NCBI GenBank assembly: GCA_008360975.2
Contig: CM039211.1
Location: forward strand, 1,506,038 to 1,570,037
DNA: 64,000 nucleotides
Source of the DNA: Lichenostomus cassidix
Lineage: Eukaryota; Chordata; Aves; Passeriformes; Meliphagidae
Direction: 5' to 3'
Below, one piece after another: positions 50,291-63,400 of this stretch (position 1 is the first letter of the stretch; each line of letters starts with the position of its first letter). Made by a program: the position numbers and the translations under genes. Below the pieces are notes generated by a model, which made no database searches, was not told where the DNA came from, and saw only the letters and a list, made by a program, of their open reading frames with translations.

Positions 50291-51700
50291 AAAATAGCTA
50301 GGAATGATGCTCTTGCACCCTGAGTGAGGTGGTCGAAAGACTGGTTGTCAGATGACATGAGATAATCCAGAAAATAAGATCTTACAAATTCTATTATTCT
50401 TGTGGAAAAGTAACATTTCTGTCTTGGAAAGAAATTTATTAGCCCAATATAACTGAAGCCTTTCCATACCAAAGATTTTAACTCTTGGTGGTGATATGGT
50501 GTGAGGCAGCTGCTGAGAACCAATTTGTCATGAAACACCATACAGTAAAGACATGAATTAAAGACTGCTGCCTCTGTCTGATCTGTAATAGTTTGAACAC
50601 ATTCCTTTGAACTGGGTAGAAACAAAACCATGTTTAAATATTGATTTATGCCTGAGTGTTTATTTATGTGCACAAACATATTATGTGGGTGTGTAAACAA
50701 AGAAGAACCACAACACAAATACAATTTAAATTGGGAAAAAAATATAAAAATTTTGATACTCCCTCTTTTTTTTCCCACCCCAAATATTTTTGGTTTTATT
50801 AAATTCACATGGTCACTTCTTATTTGATATCTCAAAAAATTTAGGAAGACTGTTCACGTCTTCAAAATATTTTTAAGGTAAAGATTGGGTGAAAAGTTTG
50901 TGTAGCTGTGTCTATGCCTTCAAATGAAGCACCAGAAAAATACAAATTTTTAATGCAGCTTGCATAAATACCTGGCACATTATCACTGTTTTTAATGAGC
51001 CTTGGTGATTGATTTATGGGACTGTAAAGTTACGGATTAATAACTTGGATTACAAAGTTGGATTACAATCATGGTTTTGCAAGCTGTTTGGATGGACAGC
51101 TGCAAGAAACTGTGCTGGTTTTCCCCTTTTGTCCTCTGCAAGTCAGCCACACTGGTTATCTGTAACACCAGCTCACCTTGGAATGAAATCCTGCTGAAAT
51201 CTGCTCCCTGGGAAACACTGGGCTGCACTCATCTTTGGACTCTGTTGGCTTCTGTGGTCTGGCAAAGCCACAGCATAACCATCAAATTCTCTGACAGAAG
51301 GAGAAGATGATGCTTGAAACAATTTTATCTCCAGCATCCTCAAACACAAGTGATTCCACTTTCCTTCAGGTACCCCTGGTGTGCCTAATCTTCATACAAG
51401 ACCCATCCTCTGGCTCTAAGTCAGGTTGCTGTTTGCATCAATGTGATGAAACCACATCTTTAAATGAAATTAAACCAGCAGCCAATGTTTTTATTCAAGG
51501 CTTTGTCTCATTGTCATTCCACCAAAAAGGTGCACCAGGACCAGGGTTATTTCACACGAACAAATCAAAGGGCTGCCTTCATACCCATCTAAGTTAAAGG
51601 CAAAATTTCTTTGATAAGAAATGATAGCAGGAAAGCAGGATTTTTCTGGATGAATTGGGTGGAGGCAGGTTTTTTCTTTTTGTCCCTTGCTCCATCAGCA

Positions 51701-51740
51701 TGAAAGCTGCTTTCAATATTCAATATTGAAAGATCTTTCA
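51701..51740. repeat. Cluster of three overlapping palindromes
   Basis: Three inverted repeats share TGAAAG/CTTTCA halves. TGAAAG-CTG-CTTTCA spans 51701-51715. CTTTCAATATT-C-AATATTGAAAG spans 51710-51732. The perfect 14-mer TGAAAGATCTTTCA spans 51727-51740. The sequence can fold in alternative ways. Function is unknown. Confidence 0.9.
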
Positions 51741-53840
51741 GTATTCACCACGTTTATTAGCTTCATACATGGGTAACTTCCATGTTCAGATGTCTGCACA
51801 CACTCTGGACTTAACTCATTTATTTTCTGCCTTGAGAGCCACTAATGAGGCTCTGAAACCTTCTGAAGGAATGGAAAGGTATTTTGACAGCGTAATGTTT
51901 TGAATAATCTGGATGGGATGGCCATCTGCTATTCCAAGAATCAAATTAGGTTGTGGGACCTCACTTTTTATAACAGAGTCATAAAGAGAAATTGCTGAAA
52001 CAAGGTGGATTCACTGTGTGAACAGTGAGTGCAGTCCTAATGGAACCAACCCTAATTCAACTGCATCCATTAAGAATGTTGGATAAGGGTGAGCATGCGT
52101 GTAGTCTTAATATACTACTTATTTTCTGCTTGGAACGTGTAAGAAAAAAACCACATTTCACTCTAAAATGTGTTTTTTTCACAGTATCTCTGTCAGGCCT
52201 AGTTGTTTTGTTTTTTACCTTACAAAAATTTGTGTTGGATGGATGAGCCATTGTGACTGCCTGGTGTTTCAAAAATGGCCCAAAATGCTCACTAAGAAAA
52301 TTCTCTGCGTGTTGCAAAGCTTTTAACTTCTGAAAGGCTGAGTGAAAATGCCATTTTCACTCAATACTTCCATCCTGGAAGGTATTGCCTGAACAGTGCT
52401 GGATAGAGTTCTAGTTCTGCCTCTGATTTGAAAAGTAACTTTTGGTAGGTTATTTGAGTTAATCCTGTTGCACTTTGCCCTTTTTTCTCAGCATGTGAAT
52501 GTTCTCCATTTTAATCCCCCTCAAACAAAGAAACAAACAAAATTTAATATCTTCTTTGAAGGGGATGATGTATTAGTTAGTTTAAGCAGGACACAGATCA
52601 CAGAGGTATGGTAAAAGTAAAAATCTTCCTGTGTTTTTGTGAACAATAGTGGAAAACTCCTGCTCCAACTGTGCTATCCAAACGGAGCTGCAAAAGTCCT
52701 TTGGTTCAAACCAGAATGAAGAAACTGATCATCTATACAGGATCACAACTCACCTCTTCTGTGTGCTTTGAGGATGTAATTTCCTCAAAGATTCATTTGG
52801 AAATTCCTCAAAATTGGATTCATTCCTCAAGCAGACTCATTTGGAAAAAAACATCCTTTCTTCACGAGCAGGTGATGTGTAAAAACAACACTGAAGTTAT
52901 TGTTTGATGGATTTTTTTCTTGATTTAATCACACTGTTAGGAGAGGGAAGACAGAGTTGATTGCTTCCAATTTTATACATATTTGAACAGAGATAAGCTT
53001 GGTTTCCAGTTCCTTCCTCAGAAGAGTTTCAAATTTTATATCCTACTTTTAATTTGCACTTCAAGATGAGTATTTAAAAATACCTGCTTTATCTCATATA
53101 ATGCAAATGGTGTCAGAGACATTATGTGTATTTACTGAGACTAAAGGTACAGTCTAGATGGTCTGGAATGTTTCAAAATTCCACGTGCCTGAGAAGAAAA
53201 TTTCTTTTCCAATCAGCACAAAAAGAAACCACTAAAGCTGTTCCATGATTTAATTTTTATGAAATGCATCAGAAGAAAAGGTGATTTTTCATGTATAGAT
53301 ATGTAGAAGAAGGCTGTCCCTCTGGTTTCTTACCAAATTCCATTGAGGTGCATGCAACACCTGCTTCCAAGGATGAAGTGAAATTCATTTCTTTGAGTTT
53401 TGTGCAGAAGCTACAAAAGTTCCCTCCTATTTTGATATGCTTGACCACTTGAAAAAACAGTTTCATGAAGAAAGGTTAACATTGGTAATTGTTTGGTCAT
53501 TTTCCATATGGGGTCAGCCTGCAGATAAAGTTACACAGGGTTCATAACCACTCTGATATCCAAGCCAGCAACCCAGCAAGTCCTTCCTAGCCCCAGAAAA
53601 ACTGTTTCAACAATGAAAATGGGCAGAAATATTACTGAGATTCAGCACCCTCCATATTTTGACTGCTTTGCTGGGATCTGCTCTTCTTGCCACGCTGATT
53701 TTGGCAATCCGCTTAGCCCTGCTCCTCCAGACTGCTGAAATGATGTCTGTCCAGTCTCCTAGGACCTCAGCCAGGAGAGCATTATTTTGGAAGCCTGCTG
53801 AGAGCAGGTGCTGCAGTTTCATATCAATGCAACAGGTATT

Positions 53841-53878
53841 TCTCTCTCTTCTTTGAGAGAGAGCAACTCCTGTTGCTC
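53841..53878. repeat. Two adjacent short hairpins
   Basis: TCTCTCTC (53841-53848) pairs with GAGAGAGA (53855-53862). Overlapping it, GAGCAAC (53861-53867) pairs with GTTGCTC (53872-53878) around a TCCT loop. Both stems are perfect but short. Confidence 0.85.
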
Positions 53879-56800
53879 AGGAGCTCTGGGATGGAAACTT
53901 CTGGGCACTGCAAAGCAGGAAAGCTGTCCCTGTGTGGACATGTGCCAGCTCTCCTCACCAGCCCTTGCAGGGTGATGTTGGAGTTTTCAATTAAATGACT
54001 CTGTGGAAAATGAGGCGTTAAAACCAAGAGCTGACTGCAGTAAACAAAATGACCTTGTTTTGCTTTGTTTTCACCTGAAGGATATTGAGAATCCACATCC
54101 CTGGATGCACTAAATTTGGGGCTTCAAATCTCTCATGCTTTTTCCATCTGGGAGAGAAAGAACTAAAGTCTTGAATTCAGGGGAAGCCTTGTCCCTGTGA
54201 AGGCCAGTGGTGTTGGATGACAAGTTGTGCAGAGTTTTGTGAATTAAATTGTCCTCCTGTTCCTTTACGTGGAGGATAATTCCAGGAGGCAGAGGGGTTA
54301 CAGTGTTTTGTTGAAGCTCTGTTAGGGTTGAGTTCAATCTTGACTCCAAAATGAGCAATATGAGGAAAAGCAATGGTAGTGTGTGCTAGATCTCTCCTCA
54401 TTACTGTCATTAGATCTACAGATAAAGCTCAGAGATAGGCTAAAAAGAGGTTTAGAGGTTTCAAACATGTGGCATTAAAATTGGTAAACAGGTTTATGAC
54501 TGTTTTTCAACAATTTCTCATTCTCACAAATCTACTCAATCTGGTACTCAGTCCTGTTGTGGTAAGAAAATAGAAAGAAGGAGGAGCAACTCTTCTTTCT
54601 TATGTCTTATCCAAATCAGATTATTTGTTACTGGCCTGGCAAAAATTTTGAACTCCCTTAGGACAAAGAATGTAACAATATTTGTTAAAATATTGTTAAC
54701 CTTTAAACAACCACCAAATAATTTATGGAGAGAAAAAAAGAAAGAAAAAGAGAAAAAAGGAAAAACGGATAGAAGACCTGTGTTAAATATATCAGTTTCC
54801 CTTAAATTTGCTTTCTGCTCTGTTCCTTGTTTACAAGTGCTAGTTATAAGCATGGCAAGGAAATACATATTTAACAGAAAACAGATGTTGCTGATTGATG
54901 TTGTTAGATAAAAACAACAACAAAAATTAAAAGCAAAATAACTCCTTCAATAACCTTCAGGTGGCAAGAACTGGTGAGGGAATTAAACTGTGAAGATCCA
55001 CGTGACTTCTTTGGGTTGACAGTCTCTCACAATCAGAGGATCTTTCCACACAGTCAAATCCAACGCAGCCAAAAAACTAAACAGGAAAGTGATATGTGTA
55101 ATTTTAACAGGCACTGCCAGAACCTGGAACTGATTGACTCCTGACAGAGCTGAGGTATGGCTGGTAAACCATGAGAACAAGTGTTCCCTGGGTGATGCTG
55201 TAATCAAGACAGCAAATATGGTCTTTACATGCCTGGTGCATCCAATAGGCATGGGGAGGTGGGATTGGGACTGTAAAACAGGAGTAACACCAGGGTGCTG
55301 TTCCTCATCCTACAGCCCAGTGGATTTCAGAAAATCTGAGTGGGTGCAGGAGAGAGTTTCAGGAACTACTTGGGGCTGGGAAAAATCTGAATTACAGCGA
55401 GAAAGTTTAAGGAGCTAAATCTACTTCATCCAGAAACATTAAGAGCTGACGTAATGATAAAACATGCAAGTACCTACACGGGGAAGAGATTTCCGTCACA
55501 AAATGGCCTTAAAACAGTAAATGGCAGAATGCAAGGCTTGGAAACTGAAGTTGGCCAGATTTAGACAAGTAATAAAGGGAATTTTTTTTTGTTTTGTTTG
55601 GTTTGGTACATGTTTTTTCATTGGTTTTCTTTATCTTATTATAGTTTTTTGGGTTTTTTTCCATTTTGGGGAGCATAATTAACTATTAGAATAACTTACC
55701 TTAGAGGCATGGGGAATTCTCCAATCTTTAAATCAAGATCATAATCTTTTCAAATAAGATACAGTACAGCTCACGTAGAAGTTATATGCCTCATGCAGAA
55801 ATGGTTGGGTGAGGCTCTTGGCAAGGCAAGAGGATCCTGGAGATCTCTCTGGAGCTTGCTAAAAATTTTAATGTCTGCATGCAGGGAGCATATATCCTAC
55901 TACATAATACGGATTTCTAAGAAGCTGATGATTGGTTTTTTCTCTTTATGGGGTACTAATACAAACCTAAGAGCATTTTGAAAGCATCAGCCCTTGGATC
56001 ACATTCTGAATAAATGCTGTGCTCAGTTTGAACATCTGGAGTTACTTCAGCTTGAAAAGGATTGCTAAAGGCAAGTTAATGTAGTTAGGCCAGGCTTAGT
56101 TAACCTAGGAGGAGCCTCAGGAGACACTTCTCTGAGTTACCTGTGAGCAGCACACGAGGATCAAAAGGACCAATTTCTGGTTCCTGTTGCTGTGGATATG
56201 GGACAGAATTGAGGAGAAGTGGCTAAGTGTACTTGTGCAACATCCATTTTGCCTGCATCAAAGAGTTCCCTCTCAAATGTCATTCTCCTTATTGTTTAAC
56301 CCTTCAGAGAGCAATATTCCCACTGATTAATATTTGAAACATATCTGGAGGTCCAGAATGTGAAAAGTGCAGAGAGCAGAGGAACTACTGCGGGGCAACA
56401 CCTCGCCTTGACTACCTGTTTGTGAGAATCTGTGTGAACGGGAGGGGAAATTTTGTCAACCAGGAGAAGAAGTAATAAAACAGCAAGATCCTTCACAGAA
56501 CAGTTTTATTTGTAAAGCTGACAGGTCTTGGCATTAACTGGAGAGGTGGTGGTGCTTGTAATTTAAAGAAGGATGCTGACACAGACATTCTCAGGGGCTG
56601 GAAGCCTATTTGGTCCTGTAGACAGATGTGAGCGAAGCAGAAGGGAGGCAGGAAGGTTTTCTCCTCTTTCCTCTTGAGGAGGTCATGTGTTTGTGTCATC
56701 TTCTTTGATCTCTGTATTTGATAGTCACCATTTCAGCATCTGCTGCCAAACTCACAAAGAGCACAGATTTTTTGTGACCCAGCAAGAAAGGGAGGCTTAT

Positions 56801-57192
56801 GCCTGATCCTTTTGTGGCTCACTTTACACTTCCAGCTACGAAAACAAATGCTCTGTTTATTTGAGAAGCAGGATCTAGGCAACAGGGTTAACCAGCACTG
56901 GCAGAACATGGTGTTTCTATTTCTTGTGGATTCGTACATGTGTGAGGTTCATACACCTGTGGGCAAACCAAAGGCTGTTTTGGTGGTGTTGGTGTTACCA
57001 TGTGGCTCCCAGCAGTGTCAGCCTGCCAGCCCTGGGAGAAAGAGCAGCAGGCTCATCAGGAAACAGTGCTGGCACTGATTGATGGCATCTGCTTTCAGGA
57101 CAAGAACAACTGGATTCTGAGCAAGTCAGGTCAAAGGAAAAGGGAAGTATCTTCATTCTTGGTTATTAAGTTGGACTGGATTACGAGCAGTC

Positions 57193-57209
57193 TTTTTTTT
57201 TTTTTTTTT
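57193..57209. repeat. Poly-T homopolymer (17 nt)
   Basis: T17 directly before 'caggcttgcc', which mimics a polypyrimidine tract and AG acceptor. No partner donor or conserved reading frame supports an exon. Confidence 0.85.
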
Positions 57210-60200
57210 CAGGCTTGCCATGAGAGGCTGTCGGGATTTTGGGAGGCAGATGAGCAGAAAGACATCCACATATCCAACTATCCTGTGGGTGCCAGGCTGT
57301 GCTTCTTCTCCTGTACAGCATGAAGAAAGAGAATAGGAGCAGGTCAGTGTATAACCATACTCTCCAGCTGAGCTGTTACTGCTCACCCTGCTGAGCTCGA
57401 TGAAAATCGTGCTGTCTCACGCTGTTTCACAGCAGCTATTGCCTCTGCAGTAATTAAATTCATGCTCTTTGCTAAATAAGTATCAGGCCCTGGTGACTCA
57501 CCATTGCTGGGATCTTCTTTGACCTCTCCTCCCCTCTACTCTGCCTTGCATCCCTCACTGCCTACAGAGCTGGAGAATAAAAAAAGAAAAAGGAGCCAGC
57601 AAGTGGTATATGAACCCAGTCTGAGCATCCAATTCTGAGTGAAATTCCTCTGCTTTCTCATCTCTGACTGGGAAATCTTTCCCCTTGCCACAACAGGACA
57701 CAATAACCAGCAGGTCTTGCTCTGCTGTTTTTCACTAACTCAGCACCACAGTGCTGCTTCAGGTGCCAGCTCAGCCTTTGTGCCAATGCAGAGGCTTCTT
57801 GCATGACAGGGTTCTGCATGAGAAAGGGAGCCAGAATCAGTTCCCTGGTTGGCTCTATTTTCACTGGTTTTGTGAAGCTGCCACTTTCCCACTTCACTGC
57901 ACCGAACAGCAACTGGCATGTGCACTACAAGTAAAATTGATCTAACGTTTAAACATGCCCTGGCATGGAAAGCATACAGTGATTCACCAACCCCGCTGCT
58001 AAACCTGCCCCAAATCCTGTCCAAGTCTGTTTTTTCCCAGTGCATACTGGTTTTCTGACATGCTCTCTCCTTCTGTTTTTTTTGGATGACTTAGTGTCAG
58101 CCCCTAGAGCTGATTAAGAGGTGATTAAGAGCATTTTCCTGTCCCAGCAGGTGCTGACACAATTGCAGGGGTTCCCTCCTGGGCAGCACACAGTGGTGAG
58201 GGAAAAGTGGAGTTTTTCTGGCAGAGATGCAAAGCCAGCTCTTAGTACAACAGGGCTGCAGCTTCAACAGCTCAAACTGTGTGTCTCAGACCTTCTCCTG
58301 ATGCAGGCAGGGAAAACTGGGATCTGGAAAGACAACTGCCTTCCCACTTTCTAGCTGCAGCACAGATGTAAGTTGGCTGTGATTTCTGCTTTTGGGTGCT
58401 GGCACTGCTCCACCTCCCGGCAGGAATCCAAGCCCACGCTGCTTGCCCAGGCCATCCCATCGGTCCCAGTGGCTGTTTCCAGGTCAGGTGCCCACCAGGA
58501 GGTGGAGGAGGATGGTGGTGAGGAAGGTGAGCTGCACTGGCTCCATAACCAGCCACGCTGAGGGTGCTCTGCAGAAGGAGCAGAGGAAAAAGTGCCTAGG
58601 AGCATATCTAATGCTTCAAGAAGTGAAGGATAACCAAACATCCCATTGAATTAAGGCCTTGGAAAAGGGAAGAAGCATCTGCAGCCCTGAGGAATTTTGT
58701 CTTGGGAGGTCACAAAACTGGGGCAAGCTGCTCAGCAGCTTTCTGTTGTGGGAGGAACCTACCCTGTGTCTGTGCTGTGGGTCAGCTGGCAGCTCTGTCC
58801 TTGTTCTTTACCCACAGAGACTTCCCATCACATCAAGGTAGCTTGGTGAGCTTGGAGCAATGCTCACCCAGCCTTTGGGAGCCCCTTTCAGAGAGTTTAC
58901 CACCCCAGCTGCTCACATGCAAGAAGATCCAGTGCCCAGACATTTCCAAATCACTGGATAGATTTCAGAGCTGTTTATATCACTTTCAAAAGGAATGCAA
59001 TGAAGGAAATGAGGTTGCTACTCCTAAATGTTTTGGAAAATTTCTCCTTTTTCTTTATCAGAGGTGTGTGCAAATGAAGGAAGTCCCCATTGTGTCTGAT
59101 GCCCTCAACCAGCAGCATCATGTGCTTGTGGATGTATTTTATGTCTTCAACTGTTTTCAAAGAATAAAGGAGGAGGATTGAAGGTGAGAAGGTTGAAGGT
59201 GAAAAAACACAAATTTGCAACCAATTTTCAGAAAGATCATGACTATCCCTCCACACAAAAAGGAAACAAAACCAAAAAAAACCCCAAACAAGCCAAATTG
59301 ACTTGCTAATGCTTTACAGCACACTACTCTGTTTCATGACTAATGCTAAAAATTCAGGATCTGTGATCATGTGAGGTTTCAGTCAAGGCCAAACTCCTGT
59401 CAAACATGAAACCTATAAACACTCCTGAGCAAAGCTGTACAGGTGGCCTAGTCAATTCCAGCCAGTAAAACCTGGTGCTCGATTTGGAGGTTTGTTTGAT
59501 TTTTTATTTCTGAATCTTTGCTTACAACTCCCACATCTCCCACTTGGCTGTTCAGGGCAGCCCTGTGAGATGCTGGGAATAAAAAAGTGTTGAAAGGGTT
59601 CAGTCACACTTTTCAAAGTGTTTCTGGCCTGGATGGGTGGCATAATCATCCTTAGTGTGATCACAAGTGGAGCAGTTTCATATGGGCTTCGATGAATTTT
59701 GGCTTCCTGCTCACCCCCAGGACCACTGGGATCTTTTTCACTACAAAAGCTGTTTGTTGTCCTCAAAATGCAAGTGGATGCCTGCTACCTGTTTTTTAAC
59801 AGGGCTCAGTGTGTTTAAAATAAAAAAAAGGAGTCACTTTCATCCTTCAAATAGTGACAAAATTGCTGAAGATTCACTGGAGATTGGGTAACACTGAGCT
59901 CTTTTCTCTGCTGTGGTTCAGTCCCACAATCTTGCTCTGAGCTTTAGCAGGGATCGTGGCAGACTCATGTTTGTCATCATGACAGTGTTACAGGAAATAG
60001 AGAAAAACTATAGAGAGATGGGGTAGCTGGTGACGTCTTTGCAGTTGCAAATTTCTAAATATTTTTTTTAAAAACAATCTGTTTCTAATTCTTTCAGAAC
60101 TCTCAACTAACTGGATGCACTTGCTATTTGAACTAACATAAATGCCAACTTGGCAAAATAAAGAAAGATATAAATCTGTAGAGAGGACCTAAGCAATACA

Positions 60201-60215
60201 ATTTAAATTAAAACC

Positions 60216-60241
60216 TTTTTTTTTTCTTTTTTTTTTTTTTT
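60216..60241. repeat. T-rich tract
   Basis: Twenty-six nucleotides of T with one internal C. Simple sequence. Confidence 0.9.
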
Positions 60242-60349
60242 CTGATCAGTTATTTGCTGTCCACTTGGATGCACAACATTTGATTCAAATAACTTTTGTC
60301 AGAACTGGCAAAAGGAGCAATGAATCTTTCCAACTCCAGATGCCAGAGA

Positions 60350-60413
60350 GCCTGATCCAGTGCTTTGTGAAGTCATTTGGAGTCTTTAGGTTGACTTCAA
60401 GAGACTTTGGAGA
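60350..60413. repeat. Ancient short repeat, third copy of TTGACTTCA type
   Basis: 'Gcctgatccagtgctttg', then 'tgaagtcatttggagtct', then 'ttgacttcaagagactttgg'. This keeps both the GAAGTCA and TTGACTTCA halves and the CCTGATCC start of the family. It is the clearest of the three copies in the window. Confidence 0.5.
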
Positions 60414-63400
60414 ATCCTCTTAATGTCCATTTTCTCTTAAGTAGCATTCATGGGCAGTGCAAAATATGTCTGGATGGATTCAAAAGACACTGTACAACTG
60501 TGTAAATATTTCTGTTATTAATTGCTTTGTACCTCTTTTCTTCTCATATCTTCTTTCTTATTGTCCAAAACTATAATTTCCCAGTAATAACATTTATGAT
60601 ATTGGATGAAACTGAGGGAAGGATTTGTGAGTGGAAGGTTGATGTGGGATGAAAGTTCATCAGGAAGATCAAATGTTTCCTTTGATAATTCCATGATAAA
60701 ACTCTTCAGGTTTACAGGAAGATTTTGTTACAGGAAATAAAGTGGGGTTTTTAACTTCTAAGAAAGTGAGGCTAGACTTGCCAAAAGTAATTTTTTATTT
60801 CCTGGAATTTAACAAAACGTTTATTAGGTAAAGAATGTTTTTTGGCAAACATTCATTTCAAGAAAAGTTTTTGTTGGTTTTTTTTTTTAATTTGGATCAA
60901 GCTGATCTTTGGTTTTCTGATCTTTTTTTACATTGGATGCTGAACTGGAAAAAAAAAGCCTCTTCATGGACCACTACTTTTTAATGCTCTTTGAGCAGAG
61001 GAAAACATGAGTTTTTGAAAAAAAACAACCCAAACTTTTTTAAAAGAGCTTAGTTCTTAATATAACTTAAAAAAATTAAATACCATTTTTATAATACTTC
61101 AGTCTAGGGACAAATATTCTTGACAGGCAAGCAAATTGGTTCTTGGAGGTTTTATATTAGAGTGCCTCGTGGGATTTGTGCCTGCATTGCTCCACCCTTC
61201 CATTTTCCTCTTCTTGGCTGAACTTCGCATTCCATATGGTCCACAGGTCCCACCACGTTCAGGCCACCTGTTCCACACCTTTCACACACCTCTTCCTCTA
61301 GGAATGGTTTTGATCTCTTTCTTATGAAATTTTGGCTCTCTCTGTAGGATATGGAAGCAGAAATACCACACAACCAGTTGGCATCAGGAAGGACTGAGGA
61401 AGGATGGAAAAGTGCTGGAATGAAGATCTTGCAGATATTCTTGCACCAAATGCATCCCGTCTTTGAAAAAAATCCAAAATTACCAAATCAAAATTACCAC
61501 TGTTTATGAAAATGGAGGCTGACTGGAATGTCCTTCTCACAGAAGACAGCAACCAGATAAATTATGGGTTTCAAGGATATTTTTCCCTTCCACACTGCCT
61601 TCACTGTGTACAGACAAGACATTAGGTTGGTTCAGGAGCTGGGTTTGGTATTTCATTTCCAAGTGCCACCAAACCCCAAAAGTTACGGAAACTCTCACTG
61701 TATTTTGCATGAGGTCTGACATTGTATGGGTTTTTCAGGCATGATTTTAGGACATTCAGCTTGCCAGTTCTCAGGGAGGACTTGTGCTTCCAAATGGAAG
61801 TCAAACATAGGTGAGGACATTTTGCTTTTCTCAAACCAGCAGTACTTGAGGTGTTATGATGTCTTTAACATCTGTTTTTCCAGCAGAATGTTGATGGCAA
61901 CAGAAGAAAAACTATGATCTATAACCTGCTGAGTATTCTGGAGCCTTGGCGGTCTCAAAATTATTCTTTCCTTACTTATTTATGCTTGATTGCAGAGGAA
62001 TTTTATAATAAGGTTGGGGTTTTTTTACCTGAAAAGTCTGGTTTTTAAAGCTCAATTAGTCATAAGTCGTATTCTTTCATCTTGAAATTTACAGATGGCT
62101 TTTTATGTTCAGAATAGCTCTGAAGCTGGTTTTTGTTTTCTTTTGGTTTGGTTTGGGTGTTTTTCTCATTTTACTCTAATTTTCTGGATGATTCAAAATT
62201 CTGATGCCTATATGAATTTGTTGTCCTCAGCTCAGTGTAAGAGGCAAGACAAACTTCTAAACAGTGTAAATGAACACATTAAAGAAGAATACTGACCATG
62301 TAATCTTGTCTTATGAGGAAAATTAAAAAGAGAAATCAGTTCTGTAGCACTAAATGGTATTATTTGTGTCTTCCTGGGAGTCCAAAAGCTGCAAAATGGG
62401 TTACTGAAAAATGCATAATACCAGCTCCATGGGAAGTCATACACCAACAATGCTGAAAAACTGGATTTGGCTGCAACCCACAAAGATTTATTTTCCCTCA
62501 GAAGAAAATTTTCCCCACAGAATAATCTTCCATGTGCACAATATTGGCTGAGTTTTAGGCAGAAACAGAAAAAACTATACTTTTACTTCCAAATTGTGTG
62601 TCCTGAAAAAAGAGGAGGACAAGGTGGAAAGGTTCTCTTGGTATATGTAATTTTTGGAGGGTTTTTGTGGGCTTTGGGAATGAACTGAAGCCTGGAGGCT
62701 CTAACTGTGCTTCACACTGTGATTAGAATTAGGTGGGAGAGGATCATCTCTTCAACGTGAAGAAAGGAGATGAAAGCAAGTATGTTTTCATTTTTTCCCT
62801 CCAACATAGTTTTTGCTAACCAAATCACTCCCTATCTTCATTTAAAAAAATGTAAATATGCTTATGAAAATCTTTTCTGTTAAAAAAAAAAAGCTGTCTC
62901 CCACCAGTGAAACTATTCAGAAGAAGTTTGACTAGTTCTATTTATAGCGTGGTTAAATTCTTTGAGATGAATTTCAAATCAACCCAGCCTGAAGGAGGAA
63001 GGCTGCCAACTCATTCCTAAGCCCCATTTTGCCATTCATCAATATAATTTATAAAATTCACAGTTCAATTAGTAAATAAGGTACTAAATGAGGCAGTTCC
63101 TGAGAGCCTGAAACAAGTGCATGTAATAATTCTGGAAATGGTTTACTCCTAAAAATACTTTATGATGCTTATTGTTTCTTGTGGCAAACACCCATATAGG
63201 TAAACAAAAATAATGTATTTATGTATTTTTATTTTAGTCCAAACAGATGTAGGATTTCAGGCAATTTTAAGTCTTGAAGTGTATTTATACAAACATACAT
63301 ATACATGTGTATGTGTGTTTTAAATAAAATATTAAGCAGGTAGAAAATGGTGGCAAGATATCAGCCTGAATGTGAGATCCCAGAATAGCAAACCAGGTGT

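Larger units (their letters stand above)
50291..60349. other. Long unique region, no gene recognised
   Basis: About 10 kb with no identifiable gene or transposon. It contains an unexplained 153-codon ATG frame on the minus strand at 50218-50679, palindromes at 51701 and 53841, and a T17 run at 57193. The remaining open frames are short and do not resemble known proteins. Confidence 0.5.

Noticed and set aside
56050..56150. Possible decayed CR1 C-terminal region
   Set aside because: Words such as CAGGAGACAC are too few and too short to support homology.
57180..57330. Possible splice acceptor (T17 then CAG) and following open frame
   Set aside because: The homopolymer mimics an acceptor by itself. 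There is no convincing donor and no protein similarity.
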